From contig CAYTDM010000024.1 of assembly GCA_964436635.1 (NCBI GenBank), positions 1 to 31,251 of the forward strand: a DNA stretch of 31,251 nt, written 5' to 3'. The stretch is from DASRQK01 sp964436635 (GTDB lineage: Bacteria > Bacteroidota > Bacteroidia > Sphingobacteriales > Sphingobacteriaceae). Shown one piece after another: positions 5,442 to 13,127 of this stretch. Every line of letters starts with the position of its first letter. Position 1 is the first letter of the stretch. A model generated the notes under the pieces. The model saw nothing but the letters and a program-made list of their open reading frames with translations. It made no database searches and was not told the origin of the DNA. The translations under genes and the position numbers were made by a program.

Positions 5442-6929
5442 ATGGTGCGTAAAAAAATTGCAGTTATCGGAGCAGGATTTGCTGGTATTTCAGCAGCTTC
5501 TTATCTTGCTAAAGCGGGTTTCGAAGTCCATGTTTATGAAAAACATGAGGGGCCGGGTGGAAGAGCTCGTCAATTCAAGACTGAGCATGGATTTGTCTTC
5601 GATATGGGGCCAAGTTGGTATTGGATGCCCGATATTATTGATGGCTATTTCAATGATTTTGGTCACAAAACCAATGAATTTTTTGATTTACATGCATTGG
5701 ATCCACAATTTCAGGTCATATTTTCAAATGACTCCATTGAAATTCCTGCTAATTACGAGGAACTAACCGAACTCTTTGAGCGATTAGAACCGGGTGCGGG
5801 AGCTCAATTAAATGCGTTCATGAAAAATGCAAAGTTCAAATACGACATCAGTATGAAGGATTTTGTGCGAAAACCGTCCTTAACTTGGAAGGAATTTATT
5901 TCTGTTGATCTATTCAAAAGTGCATTTAAATTCGATCTTCTGACCAACTTTAGAAAATACGTTTCTCAGTATTTTAAAAATGAAAAAATAAGAGCCATTA
6001 TGGAGTTTCCAGTAATATTCTTAGGCTCGAGTCCAGATAAAATACCGGCCATGTATAGTTTGATGAATTACGGCGGGTATGTTTTGGGCACACACTATCC
6101 TTCAGGTGGCTACTTTTCGCTGGTCGAAGCCATGTATAAAATCGCTAAAAAACAAGGGGTCACTTTCCACTTTGATCATCAGATAGATCAAATTATTACC
6201 AAAAACAAAAAAGTCGATTCCATTGTGATAAATGGTAAGTCCATCGAATTTGATGGCATCATCGCATCTTGTGATTATCACCACGCCGAACGTTTGTTAA
6301 CCTTTGAAAACAGAAATTATACAGACCGGTATTGGAAGAAAAAAACATTCGCACCTTCTAGCCTCATTTACTACTTAGGGCTAAAGGTAAAGCTTCCGAA
6401 GTTAACCCATCATACCCTCTTTTTTGAGCATGATATTGATAAGCATTTAAACAGTGTTTATGTAGAAAAAAATTGGCCAAAAGACCCCTTATTTTATGTT
6501 TGTTGTCCCTCCAAAACAGATCCTACGGTGGCACCAGAAGGTAAAGAAAACTTATTCTTATTGATGCCTATTGGATTATCCATGGATGATCCTGAATCTG
6601 TGCGTGAAAAGTATTTGAAGCAAATGTTAAACAGGATTGAACAGATAACGGGGGTAGAAAATCTCTATGAACAAATAGAGTATAAACGCAGTTATTGTAT
6701 TAGTGATTTCATTCAGGATTATCATGCGTATGGGGGTAATGCTTATGGTTTGGCGAATACTTTGGGTCAAACGGCCTTTTTAAAACCAAAACTGAAAAAT
6801 AAAAAAGTAGAGAATTTATATTATGCGGGTCAACTTACGGTTCCTGGCCCGGGTGTTCCGCCATCGATTATCTCAGGGAAAATTGCAGCTAATGAGCTGG
6901 CTAAAGACTTAACGAATTTTAAATTATGA
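5442..6929 (+). CDS. crtI: Phytoene desaturase CrtI
   Basis: 495 aa. The N-terminus carries the FAD-binding Rossmann motif (IAVIGAGFAGISAASYLAKA, glycines 10, 12 and 15), followed by GGRARQF and FDMGPSWYWMPD, as in CrtI-type desaturases. The C-terminus has the carotenoid-oxidoreductase signature LYYAGQLTVPGPGVPPS and SGKIAANEL. It should desaturate phytoene in four steps to lycopene at the membrane. Length is normal. It is the first gene of the carotenoid operon, and its stop overlaps the crtB start (ATGA at 6926-6929). Confidence 0.96.
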   Translation: MVRKKIAVIGAGFAGISAASYLAKAGFEVHVYEKHEGPGGRARQFKTEHGFVFDMGPSWYWMPDIIDGYFNDFGHKTNEFFDLHALDPQFQVIFSNDSIEIPANYEELTELFERLEPGAGAQLNAFMKNAKFKYDISMKDFVRKPSLTWKEFISVDLFKSAFKFDLLTNFRKYVSQYFKNEKIRAIMEFPVIFLGSSPDKIPAMYSLMNYGGYVLGTHYPSGGYFSLVEAMYKIAKKQGVTFHFDHQIDQIITKNKKVDSIVINGKSIEFDGIIASCDYHHAERLLTFENRNYTDRYWKKKTFAPSSLIYYLGLKVKLPKLTHHTLFFEHDIDKHLNSVYVEKNWPKDPLFYVCCPSKTDPTVAPEGKENLFLLMPIGLSMDDPESVREKYLKQMLNRIEQITGVENLYEQIEYKRSYCISDFIQDYHAYGGNAYGLANTLGQTAFLKPKLKNKKVENLYYAGQLTVPGPGVPPSIISGKIAANELAKDLTNFKL

Positions 6930-7762
6930 AAATTATTTTTGACGAGCTTTCCCACACTGTCAGCAAAATAACTACGGAAAAATACAGCACCAGTTTCTCC
7001 TTGGGAATTTTGGCCCTAAAACCTTCCATTCGAAAAGGAATTTATGCAATATATGGATATGTAAGACTGGCTGATGAAATAGTCGATAGTTTTCATGACT
7101 ACGATAAAGAAAAGCTGTTAAATAGATTAAAGGTAGATACTGAGCAGGCATTGAATGAAAGAATTTCCTTGAATCCTATTTTGCAATCTTTCCAGGAAAC
7201 AGTCTTGAAGTACCAAATAGACCGTGCGTTAATAGATCAGTTTCTTTACAGCATGGAAATGGATTTACAAAAGATCGATTTCAACTCTGAACTCTATAAG
7301 AAATACATATTTGGATCTGCAGAAGTCGTGGGATTAATGTGTTTAGCGGTGTTTACTGAAGGAAATAAAGAAAAATTTGAAGAACTGAAGCCCTATGCAA
7401 TGAAATTAGGGTCGGCGTTCCAAAAAATTAATTTTTTAAGGGACATGGGAGATGATTTCCATGTGCTTGGTCGTGTGTATTTTCCGAATGTTGATTTAAA
7501 TAAGTTCGATTCGGTTACGAAAAAACAAATAGAAGAGGACATTGAAAGTGAATTTAAGGAGGCGTTAATTGGCATTAAAATGCTGCCAAATTCTTCAAAA
7601 TTTGGAGTATATTTAGCATACAAATATTATAAAAAGCTCTTTAAAAAGATTGAATCAAAGCATTCACATGAAATATTAAACCGAAGAATTCGTGTGCCAA
7701 ACGGTGAAAAAGCGTATGTAGCCATTACCAGTTATTTACGTTATAAAGCTTCTTGTTTATGA
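6926..7762 (+). CDS. crtB: Phytoene synthase CrtB
   Basis: 278 aa, squalene/phytoene synthase family. It condenses two GGPP to phytoene. The first Asp-rich motif is RLADEIVD (D50 and D54) and the second is LRDMGDDF (D173 and D177); both bind the diphosphates through Mg. YSTSFSLGILALKP near residue 20 and GRVYFP at 182-187 are also typical. Length is normal for Bacteroidota members. It overlaps crtI by 4 bp and the next gene by 4 bp. Confidence 0.96.
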   Translation: MKIIFDELSHTVSKITTEKYSTSFSLGILALKPSIRKGIYAIYGYVRLADEIVDSFHDYDKEKLLNRLKVDTEQALNERISLNPILQSFQETVLKYQIDRALIDQFLYSMEMDLQKIDFNSELYKKYIFGSAEVVGLMCLAVFTEGNKEKFEELKPYAMKLGSAFQKINFLRDMGDDFHVLGRVYFPNVDLNKFDSVTKKQIEEDIESEFKEALIGIKMLPNSSKFGVYLAYKYYKKLFKKIESKHSHEILNRRIRVPNGEKAYVAITSYLRYKASCL

Positions 7763-8277
7763 TAAAATACTTTTTGTTTTCGTCTATGTTCCTGTGGTTG
7801 AGCTTTTCAGAATCCTCAGAAGCGTTAGAACAAGTCAGGGTTAATTTTTCGAAAGAAGCGTTGGAACGAGTCAGAGTTAATTTTTCAAAATTGGCAAAAA
7901 ACAAAGAATTATGTGCAGAACTCATGAATGAACTTAATAAGGTGGATGCTTCCTCTCCCCTGCATACAGCCTACATAGGCGGCTTGCAAACTATTTGGGC
8001 AAACCATACCCAAAACCCCATAAACAAATTAAAAACGTTTAATTTAGGTAAAAACAATATAGAAAAAGCATATAGTTTGGCACCGAATGAGCCAGAAATT
8101 CGATATATTCGACTTTCTGTACAGTTGAATGCTCCACGATTTTTAGGGTATTACCAACAAATACAAGAGGATGCAAAATTTTTAAAAACGAATAAAATAC
8201 GAATAAAATCCAACGCAGTTCAGACGAACATCGACTTATTATTCAATCAATTTAGCAAACAATTGAACGAAAAATGA
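7759..8277 (+). CDS. Unknown secreted protein inside the carotenoid operon
   Basis: 172 aa from the ATG at 7759, chosen because it overlaps the crtB stop as ATGA just as the other junctions do. A signal peptide (KYFLFSSMFLWLSFS) is followed by a 12-residue tandem duplication (EALEQVRVNFSK, EALERVRVNFSK), then a helical region with AYIGGLQTIWANHTQNPINK and a TPR-like NNIEKAYSLAPNEPEIRYIR and APRFLGYYQQIQEDAKF. I recall similar unnamed proteins in other Bacteroidota but no function. Tight overlaps on both sides imply it is made together with the pigment enzymes; a role in carotenoid handling is inference. Confidence 0.85.
   Translation: MIKYFLFSSMFLWLSFSESSEALEQVRVNFSKEALERVRVNFSKLAKNKELCAELMNELNKVDASSPLHTAYIGGLQTIWANHTQNPINKLKTFNLGKNNIEKAYSLAPNEPEIRYIRLSVQLNAPRFLGYYQQIQEDAKFLKTNKIRIKSNAVQTNIDLLFNQFSKQLNEK
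7819..7890 (+). repeat. 36-bp tandem duplication in coding sequence
   Basis: Units 7819-7854 and 7855-7890 differ at 4 of 36 positions, all transitions; three are silent and one changes Gln to Arg. The reading frame is kept, adding 12 residues right after the signal peptide. Confidence 0.9.
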
Positions 8278-8735
8278 TGAACATTCTTATAGTAATACTT
8301 GTTTTCATTTGCATGGAAGGTGCAACATGGCTAATTCACAAGTACGTCATGCATGGGTTTATGTGGTTTCTTCACAAAGACCATCACGACCATTCAAACG
8401 AAGGGGTTATGGAAAAAAATGACGCTTTTTTTGTCATTTTTGCACTTCCGACCATTGCCTTAATGTACTTTGGGTCGATTAATAACTTTAATTACCTATT
8501 CTATATAGGTTTAGGGATTATGTTTTATGGAATGGCTTATTTCTTTGTGCACGATGTATTTATACATCAACGCATTCAGTTGTTTCCAAACACAAAAAAC
8601 CCCTATCTAAAATCCTTAAGAAGAGCACACAAACAACATCACAAACACCTGGGTAAAGAAAATGGTGAATGTTTTGGTTTTCTTTATGTGCCCATGAAAT
8701 ATTTTAAAATGTATTTTAATAAGTCCAAATCATGA
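8274..8735 (+). CDS. crtZ: Beta-carotene hydroxylase CrtZ
   Basis: 153 aa, fatty acid hydroxylase superfamily, di-iron membrane enzyme. The histidine clusters are HKYVMH (22-27), HKDHHDH (34-40), HDVFIH (93-98) and HKQHHKH (119-125), all present, with hydrophobic segments at the start and around 52-92. It should hydroxylate the 3 and 3' carbons of beta-carotene, giving zeaxanthin by way of cryptoxanthin. It overlaps the unknown gene upstream (8274-8277) and crtY downstream (8732-8735). Confidence 0.95.
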   Translation: MMNILIVILVFICMEGATWLIHKYVMHGFMWFLHKDHHDHSNEGVMEKNDAFFVIFALPTIALMYFGSINNFNYLFYIGLGIMFYGMAYFFVHDVFIHQRIQLFPNTKNPYLKSLRRAHKQHHKHLGKENGECFGFLYVPMKYFKMYFNKSKS

Positions 8736-9421
8736 TCGCTTATACCTACGCTGCAGTTTTATTTTTCACCATTATCATCTGCTTCATTGCTTCCTTTGAT
8801 AAGCGTTTAGAATTTTATAAGCATTTTAAACCGTTTATACTCGCTGCCATTGTAGTTGCTACGCCCTTTATCATTTGGGACATCTGGTTTACGGCAAAAG
8901 GCGTCTGGTGGTTTAATAAAAATTACACCCTGGGATTCACCATTGCAGGATTACCCATTGAAGAATGGCTATTTTTCATATGCATCCCTTTCTCATGCGT
9001 TTTCACCTATTATTGCGTTGATAAATTTTTCGAACTTAAGCAATTAGAAATGTTTAATACAGTTTTAGCCTTCACATCCATCATCGTGCTCATGTGGGCA
9101 GGCTTTTACTTTATAGACAGAATTTACACCTGCATCACCGCATTTGCGACAGCCGCCACGATCTTATACCTCAACCAAATCGCTAAAGTTCCTTGGTTAA
9201 CAAAGGCATCAGCCGTTTACACTGTATTGCTATTAGGATTTTTCCCAGTGAATGGTGTGTTAACGGGAACAGGATTAGAACAGCCGATCGTGAATTATAA
9301 TCCCGAAGAATTTATGGGGTATAGAATGGGTACTATCCCTGTAGAAGACATGGTCTATGGCTACACCCAATTCTTATTAGTAGTATATTTCTTCAAAAAA
9401 TTTAGGAATTCCAACTTATAA
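8732..9421 (+). CDS. crtY: Lycopene beta-cyclase, fused CrtYc-CrtYd type
   Basis: 229 aa, integral membrane protein with about seven hydrophobic segments. It holds two lycopene cyclase domains in one chain, each with its acidic signature: LPIEEWLFF (E77, E78) and IPVEDMVYG (E205, D206). In actinobacteria these are two genes, crtYc and crtYd; the fused form is usual in Bacteroidota. It converts lycopene to beta-carotene without a flavin motif. It ends the tightly overlapping part of the operon; idi follows after 41 nt. Confidence 0.93.
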   Translation: MIAYTYAAVLFFTIIICFIASFDKRLEFYKHFKPFILAAIVVATPFIIWDIWFTAKGVWWFNKNYTLGFTIAGLPIEEWLFFICIPFSCVFTYYCVDKFFELKQLEMFNTVLAFTSIIVLMWAGFYFIDRIYTCITAFATAATILYLNQIAKVPWLTKASAVYTVLLLGFFPVNGVLTGTGLEQPIVNYNPEEFMGYRMGTIPVEDMVYGYTQFLLVVYFFKKFRNSNL

Positions 9422-9462
9422 TTTGTATATTAATAGTTTATACTGAATGATTTTGCCTTTTT

Positions 9463-10023
9463 ATGGACAGAAATGAAGTGGTTTTAGTAGATCCACACGA
9501 CCAAGTGTTGGGTACAATGGAAAAAATGGAAGCTCATAGAAAAGGGGTGCTCCATCGCGCATTTTCCATTTTTATTTTTAACGATCAAGGCGAACTACTC
9601 ATTCATCAACGTGCTATAGATAAATATCATGGGGGTGGTTTGTGGACAAACACTTGTTGCTCCCACCCACAATTAAATGAACCTATCATTTCCAGTGCGC
9701 AAGATCGGTTAATGTATGAAATGGGAATGGAATGTGAATTAACCCCACTCTTTAGTTTTATTTATCACGCCCCAGTTGAAAACAATCTCATCGAACATGA
9801 ATTAGACCATGTGTTGATAGGATTTAATTCCAGCGATCCAAACCCTAATCCATCAGAAGTTCAAGATTTCAAGTGGGTACCCATCCCGCAGTTAATCAAC
9901 GATATAGCAGAATTCCCTTCGCATTATACCATCTGGTTCAAAACTTGCCTGCCTAACGTTTTGGAAAATATCGAAGAATTGTGGCCAAATATGTTCAATA
10001 CGATGAACCCGAAGGATATTTAA
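9463..10023 (+). CDS. idi: Isopentenyl-diphosphate delta-isomerase, type 1
   Basis: 186 aa, Nudix-fold enzyme that interconverts IPP and DMAPP and so feeds GGPP and carotenoid synthesis. Seen are HRAFSIFIFN (31-40), the active-site region WTNTCCSHP (catalytic Cys probably C66) and the metal and active-site glutamates in EHELDHV (E111, E113). Length is close to E. coli Idi (182 aa). It lies 41 nt after crtY on the same strand and is probably part of the same transcript. Confidence 0.95.
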   Translation: MDRNEVVLVDPHDQVLGTMEKMEAHRKGVLHRAFSIFIFNDQGELLIHQRAIDKYHGGGLWTNTCCSHPQLNEPIISSAQDRLMYEMGMECELTPLFSFIYHAPVENNLIEHELDHVLIGFNSSDPNPNPSEVQDFKWVPIPQLINDIAEFPSHYTIWFKTCLPNVLENIEELWPNMFNTMNPKDI

Positions 10024-10101
10024 AGTGTATTTCTTATTCCCCTTACAACTTTCAAGTGTTGGGCAAATTAGATTAAACTTCCCATTCTTTGTATTCCAAT
10101 T

Positions 10102-10410
10102 ATTGAAAGACGCCATATTCAAGATCAAATCGTTCACCGCATCATGAACGCATTCCCAAATATCCAGGAAGTATTATTAACCTGCGGCGCGACCGGAGCC
10201 TGACATTACATGGCCGGAAGCAAAACCACCGTTCCGGGCATCCAAGTGGAGGTAGTAGACACGGTCGGCTGTGGAGATGCCTTTTTAGCCGCTTTTGTGG
10301 CCAAAAAATTAGCAGGCTGCACCATTTCAAACAGTTTAGAAGAAGCCGTAAACCTAAGCGCTTATATCGCTACGCAACGCGGTGGTTGCCCTTACTTTTT
10401 AAACAATTAA
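10102..10410 (+). pseudogene. Broken PfkB-family sugar kinase (fructokinase-like), C-terminal fragment
   Basis: From about 10102 a frame reads EERRHIQDQI-like sequence and then MNAFPNIQEVLLTCGATGA, hits TGA at 10201-10203, and continues in the same frame through VPGIQVEVVDTVGCGDAFLA to a normal C-terminus, GGCPYFLNN. DTVGCGD is the PfkB/ribokinase catalytic signature (DTxGxGD). About two thirds of the usual 300 residues are missing at the 5' side, and the residue strip is interrupted by a stop, so this is a decayed gene. It lies between idi and the convergent DCC-family gene. A short product from the ATG at 10210 would lack the sugar-binding domain. Confidence 0.85.
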
Positions 10411-10434
10411 AAACGAATAAAAGCGTTAAAAAAA

Positions 10435-10830
10435 TTATTCCGTTAAGAACCGTTCTCGAGTCAACTTATCAGGAACACCGCAACTGGATCCAGCTAAGCG
10501 CTGCCTATTTTTTGCTACCAAATCATAAACCGCATCCACTAAAAGATTAGGTAAAATCTGAATGACTTTCCCCAGCCAAGGATACGGCCATTTCAAGTGC
10601 TGCATCACCGCACACAAGGCCTTCCCCTTTGTAAAAACTTTCCCCCGATCATAAAAAACTACAGAATCCACAGCGATGTGAATCCCCCGCTCACTAAAAA
10701 ATCGCTTAGAAAAATCACTTTGAAGAGGAGAAAAACGAATCGTAGATCGCCGCTCGAATCGAATGACCCGCTGAACCGCCCGATCACAAAACCCACAATG
10801 CCCATCAAAAAACAAGATGTTTTCCATCAC
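10435..10830 (-). CDS. DCC-family thiol-disulfide oxidoreductase (DUF393)
   Basis: 131 aa (or 130 from the second of two adjacent Met codons). The DUF393 signature FFDGHCGFCDRAVQ is at 7-20, with the CxxC pair C12 and C15 in a thioredoxin-like fold; IRFSPLQSDFSK follows, as is typical, and the C-terminus has LVAKNRQRLAG and CGVPD. The family is assigned as thiol-disulfide oxidoreductases from its fold and motif; substrates are not well known. It is cytoplasmic, with no signal peptide. It ends 24 nt from the PfkB remnant on the opposite strand. Confidence 0.92.
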   Translation of the reverse strand: MMENILFFDGHCGFCDRAVQRVIRFERRSTIRFSPLQSDFSKRFFSERGIHIAVDSVVFYDRGKVFTKGKALCAVMQHLKWPYPWLGKVIQILPNLLVDAVYDLVAKNRQRLAGSSCGVPDKLTRERFLTE

Positions 10831-10914
10831 ATGAGATTATACTTAAATATACTAAATTTATTCCAGAAAAACAAATTTCTATCCAAAATTACTCCCTCCA
10901 AAAGCGCTTCCCAA

Positions 10915-11010
10915 TTCCCTATTCAAATATTCTATGCTTAAACTACTTCCGTATCTAAATATCCTATGCTTAAACTACTTCCCTATTCAAATATCCTATG
11001 CTTAAACAAC
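10915..11010 (-). repeat. Three 32-bp tandem repeats at the 3' end of the GT39 gene
   Basis: Units 10915-10946, 10947-10978 and 10979-11010 each contain ATCCTATGCTTAAAC or a one-base variant. The last unit holds the final codons (KHRIFE) and stop of the glycosyltransferase gene on the minus strand; the other two are extra copies beyond the stop. Copies differ at a few positions, so the duplication is not very recent. Confidence 0.9.
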
Positions 11011-12506
11011 TCTTTCAATTCATCGAAACTATACTTAGGATCTCGACAAATAAAAATAGTCTGCCAGAGTTTTTCCTCTCTTTGCGCATAGGGATTATAA
11101 AGAGTTTTTACAGCTTCTACGCTTTCAAAATACGGGGTAAAAAAACTGGAGCCTGATTCATCTGAAAAGCGAATTGCCAAGGTGGTTCGAGGCATAGACC
11201 CTTTTGGCAACCAAGAATAAAAACTGCCGTGCAGAGAAAAGGATTTCGGCAGGTTATATGGTTCCCCAAAAAGCGAAATCGCTCCTGCTTGTGCATAATG
11301 TTTCCCCCAAATCAGCACATCCTCTTTTTCGCCCGCTGGCAAATTCTGATACACCTCACGCAAAGCCTCCATCGTCGCTGGCCACATTTCTTGAGAGTAG
11401 CGTTCTTCCTTTAGACCATATTTCCCTCCAGGCACCTCTACCTTATCGTAGGGATATTCATGTTCTATAAAGCTTTCTTTTGTGGTCAAAGGCACATTAA
11501 ATGGCAACAGAATAGCATTTGAAACGAAGATAAGCAGGACAAGCGGATACATTAACCATTTTCTATAAGAGAGAATTTTGTGTTCCCACACCCAAGCCCC
11601 AAAAGGCAAAAGCAGAAGAAAAATAGGATAAAAATAATAGCCCTTACCTTTCCCCAGAATCAGAAATAGCGCCGAAATCAGGATCGACCCCAACACGTAT
11701 TTAGACGTGTTTAAACGCTTGTCTTTGACCCAAAAAACAAAAAAAGCAGCGATGAATAACAAGTAATTAAATGGATTTAAAGAAATAAATAACTCTTTAA
11801 ACACCTCAACAAAGCTCAACTCATTTAATTGCGTTTCATAGAGTCTACCAAACATGTTAAACAGGGGAAAATCGTGCTGCCATTGCCAAAAAATATTCGG
11901 TAAAATCATCAATAAACCTATCAACACTTGTTTATACAATTTAAGATGGATAAAAAGGTCTCTAATCTTTTGCGAAGCAAATAAAAACGACAAACCACCT
12001 ATAAAAAACACCATATCGTATTTGGTTAACAAGCCAAACGCGAAACACAACATCAGCCACCAAGCATGCTTAACCCGCCCCTCTTGTTCGAAACGAATCA
12101 GGAAATAAAAGCTCATGACCCAGAATAATTGGCTAAACACCACAGGTTGGAACAGCAAATGAGCTCGCCCCATGATCCCAAATAGAGCCAATTGTACCAG
12201 AAACACGGCTCGATTCCTCCCGCCAATCGCCCATGTAATTTTGCCCAAAAAAATTAAAATGATTAAGGAGGCCAGGTGGGCAAAAAAACGATGCACAAAC
12301 ACAGAATCCGAACCCACCAAGTTTTGGAGATACCCCAACCAACCGATCATGGGCGGATATTCCATATAGCCCCACGCCAAGTGATTTCCACTCTCAATAT
12401 GCAACAGCTCATCACCCTGGAAACCAGAGTGATAATTCGACGTACATTGAATGATCAACTTCAATAAGCAGAAGCCTGCGATGATAAGTTTGGATGTTTT
12501 ACTCAA
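10983..12506 (-). CDS. GT39-family membrane glycosyltransferase
   Basis: 507 aa with about ten membrane segments. The PMT/ArnT-type signature is present: a short N-terminal segment, then GFQGDELLHIESG with the acidic pair D32-E33, then YMEYPPMIGWLG. Such enzymes transfer a sugar from a polyprenyl-phosphate donor on the outer side of the inner membrane. A soluble C-terminal domain of about 140 residues follows the last membrane segment. The start is TTG at 12504-12506: an in-frame TAA lies just upstream and the next ATG would remove the acidic pair. The acceptor is unknown and no glycan genes lie beside it. Confidence 0.88.
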   Translation of the reverse strand: MSKTSKLIIAGFCLLKLIIQCTSNYHSGFQGDELLHIESGNHLAWGYMEYPPMIGWLGYLQNLVGSDSVFVHRFFAHLASLIILIFLGKITWAIGGRNRAVFLVQLALFGIMGRAHLLFQPVVFSQLFWVMSFYFLIRFEQEGRVKHAWWLMLCFAFGLLTKYDMVFFIGGLSFLFASQKIRDLFIHLKLYKQVLIGLLMILPNIFWQWQHDFPLFNMFGRLYETQLNELSFVEVFKELFISLNPFNYLLFIAAFFVFWVKDKRLNTSKYVLGSILISALFLILGKGKGYYFYPIFLLLLPFGAWVWEHKILSYRKWLMYPLVLLIFVSNAILLPFNVPLTTKESFIEHEYPYDKVEVPGGKYGLKEERYSQEMWPATMEALREVYQNLPAGEKEDVLIWGKHYAQAGAISLFGEPYNLPKSFSLHGSFYSWLPKGSMPRTTLAIRFSDESGSSFFTPYFESVEAVKTLYNPYAQREEKLWQTIFICRDPKYSFDELKELFKHRIFE

Positions 12507-12555
12507 TAGGTTTTAAATTGAATCAGTCACAAAATTATCGCAAAAGATACAGGTT

Positions 12556-12586
12556 TTTGTTTATTCACCAAAAAGAATTAAACTTG
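12556..12586 (+). promoter_or_regulatory. Promoter of the Rieske gene
   Basis: TTTG (12556-12559), a 19-nt spacer and TAAACTTG (12579-12586, one mismatch to TAnnTTTG) form a Bacteroidota promoter. The ATG starts 6 nt after the -7 box, implying a leaderless or nearly leaderless mRNA. Confidence 0.6.
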
Positions 12587-12591
12587 AAGGC

Positions 12592-12921
12592 ATGAAATGG
12601 ATTGAAGTTACACCCGATCTACTCCCGGAGCCAAATCAAAACAGAACCGTAAAAATCGACGGAAAATCCGTCTGTCTGGTGCACCATGAAGGAAAACTAC
12701 ACGCGATCTCATCCAGATGCCCCCATGCAGGCGCACAATTATCAAGCGGCTGGTGCGAAGGCCAACGCATTATTTGCCCCTTTCACCGGCACGGCTTCGA
12801 CCTTGAAACCGGAAAAGGCGACCCCGGCCAAGGAAACTACATCCGCATCTACCCCCTAAAAATCGAAGAATCCAAATACTACATTGGCTTTAAAGACCAG
12901 TGGTTTAGGAGGTTGTTTTGA
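12592..12921 (+). CDS. Rieske [2Fe-2S] domain protein
   Basis: 109 aa, one Rieske domain. The cluster ligands are CPH (C43, H45) and CPFH (C62, H65), 16 residues apart, with the usual GAQLSSGW and GFDLETGKG around them. It lacks a membrane anchor or catalytic domain, so it resembles the small soluble Rieske ferredoxins that pass electrons to oxygenases or NirD-like proteins. No oxygenase lies nearby, so its partner is unknown. About 200 bp after it (12922-13127) contain no supported gene. Confidence 0.92.
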   Translation: MKWIEVTPDLLPEPNQNRTVKIDGKSVCLVHHEGKLHAISSRCPHAGAQLSSGWCEGQRIICPFHRHGFDLETGKGDPGQGNYIRIYPLKIEESKYYIGFKDQWFRRLF

Positions 12922-13127
12922 GGGGAAGAAAACAGCTGGCGAATGAATTTATCGAAAACGATCTTATCTCAAACAACCTGGCCATTCACAGTATATCCAT
13001 GCAAACCTCTACGCAAAACACACAATATAAACTATAGACTTACGATTGTATTGTAAACGGTTTAATGTTGATGGATTTACTTTAATAGCCTGTTGTTCAG
13101 GAAAATTTAGCAATTCCAAATTATAAA

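Noticed and set aside
10210..10410. A functional 66-aa protein from the ATG at 10210
   Set aside because: The same frame upstream of a TGA continues the PfkB family sequence, so the ATG is just an internal codon of a broken kinase gene.
10915..11010. Possible CRISPR array (three 32-bp repeats)
   Set aside because: The units are directly adjacent without spacers, include the stop codon of a coding gene, and no cas genes are present.
12919..13038. Open frame of about 38 codons overlapping the Rieske stop
   Set aside because: It starts with TTG, is short, matches no family I know, and has no promoter or ribosome site.
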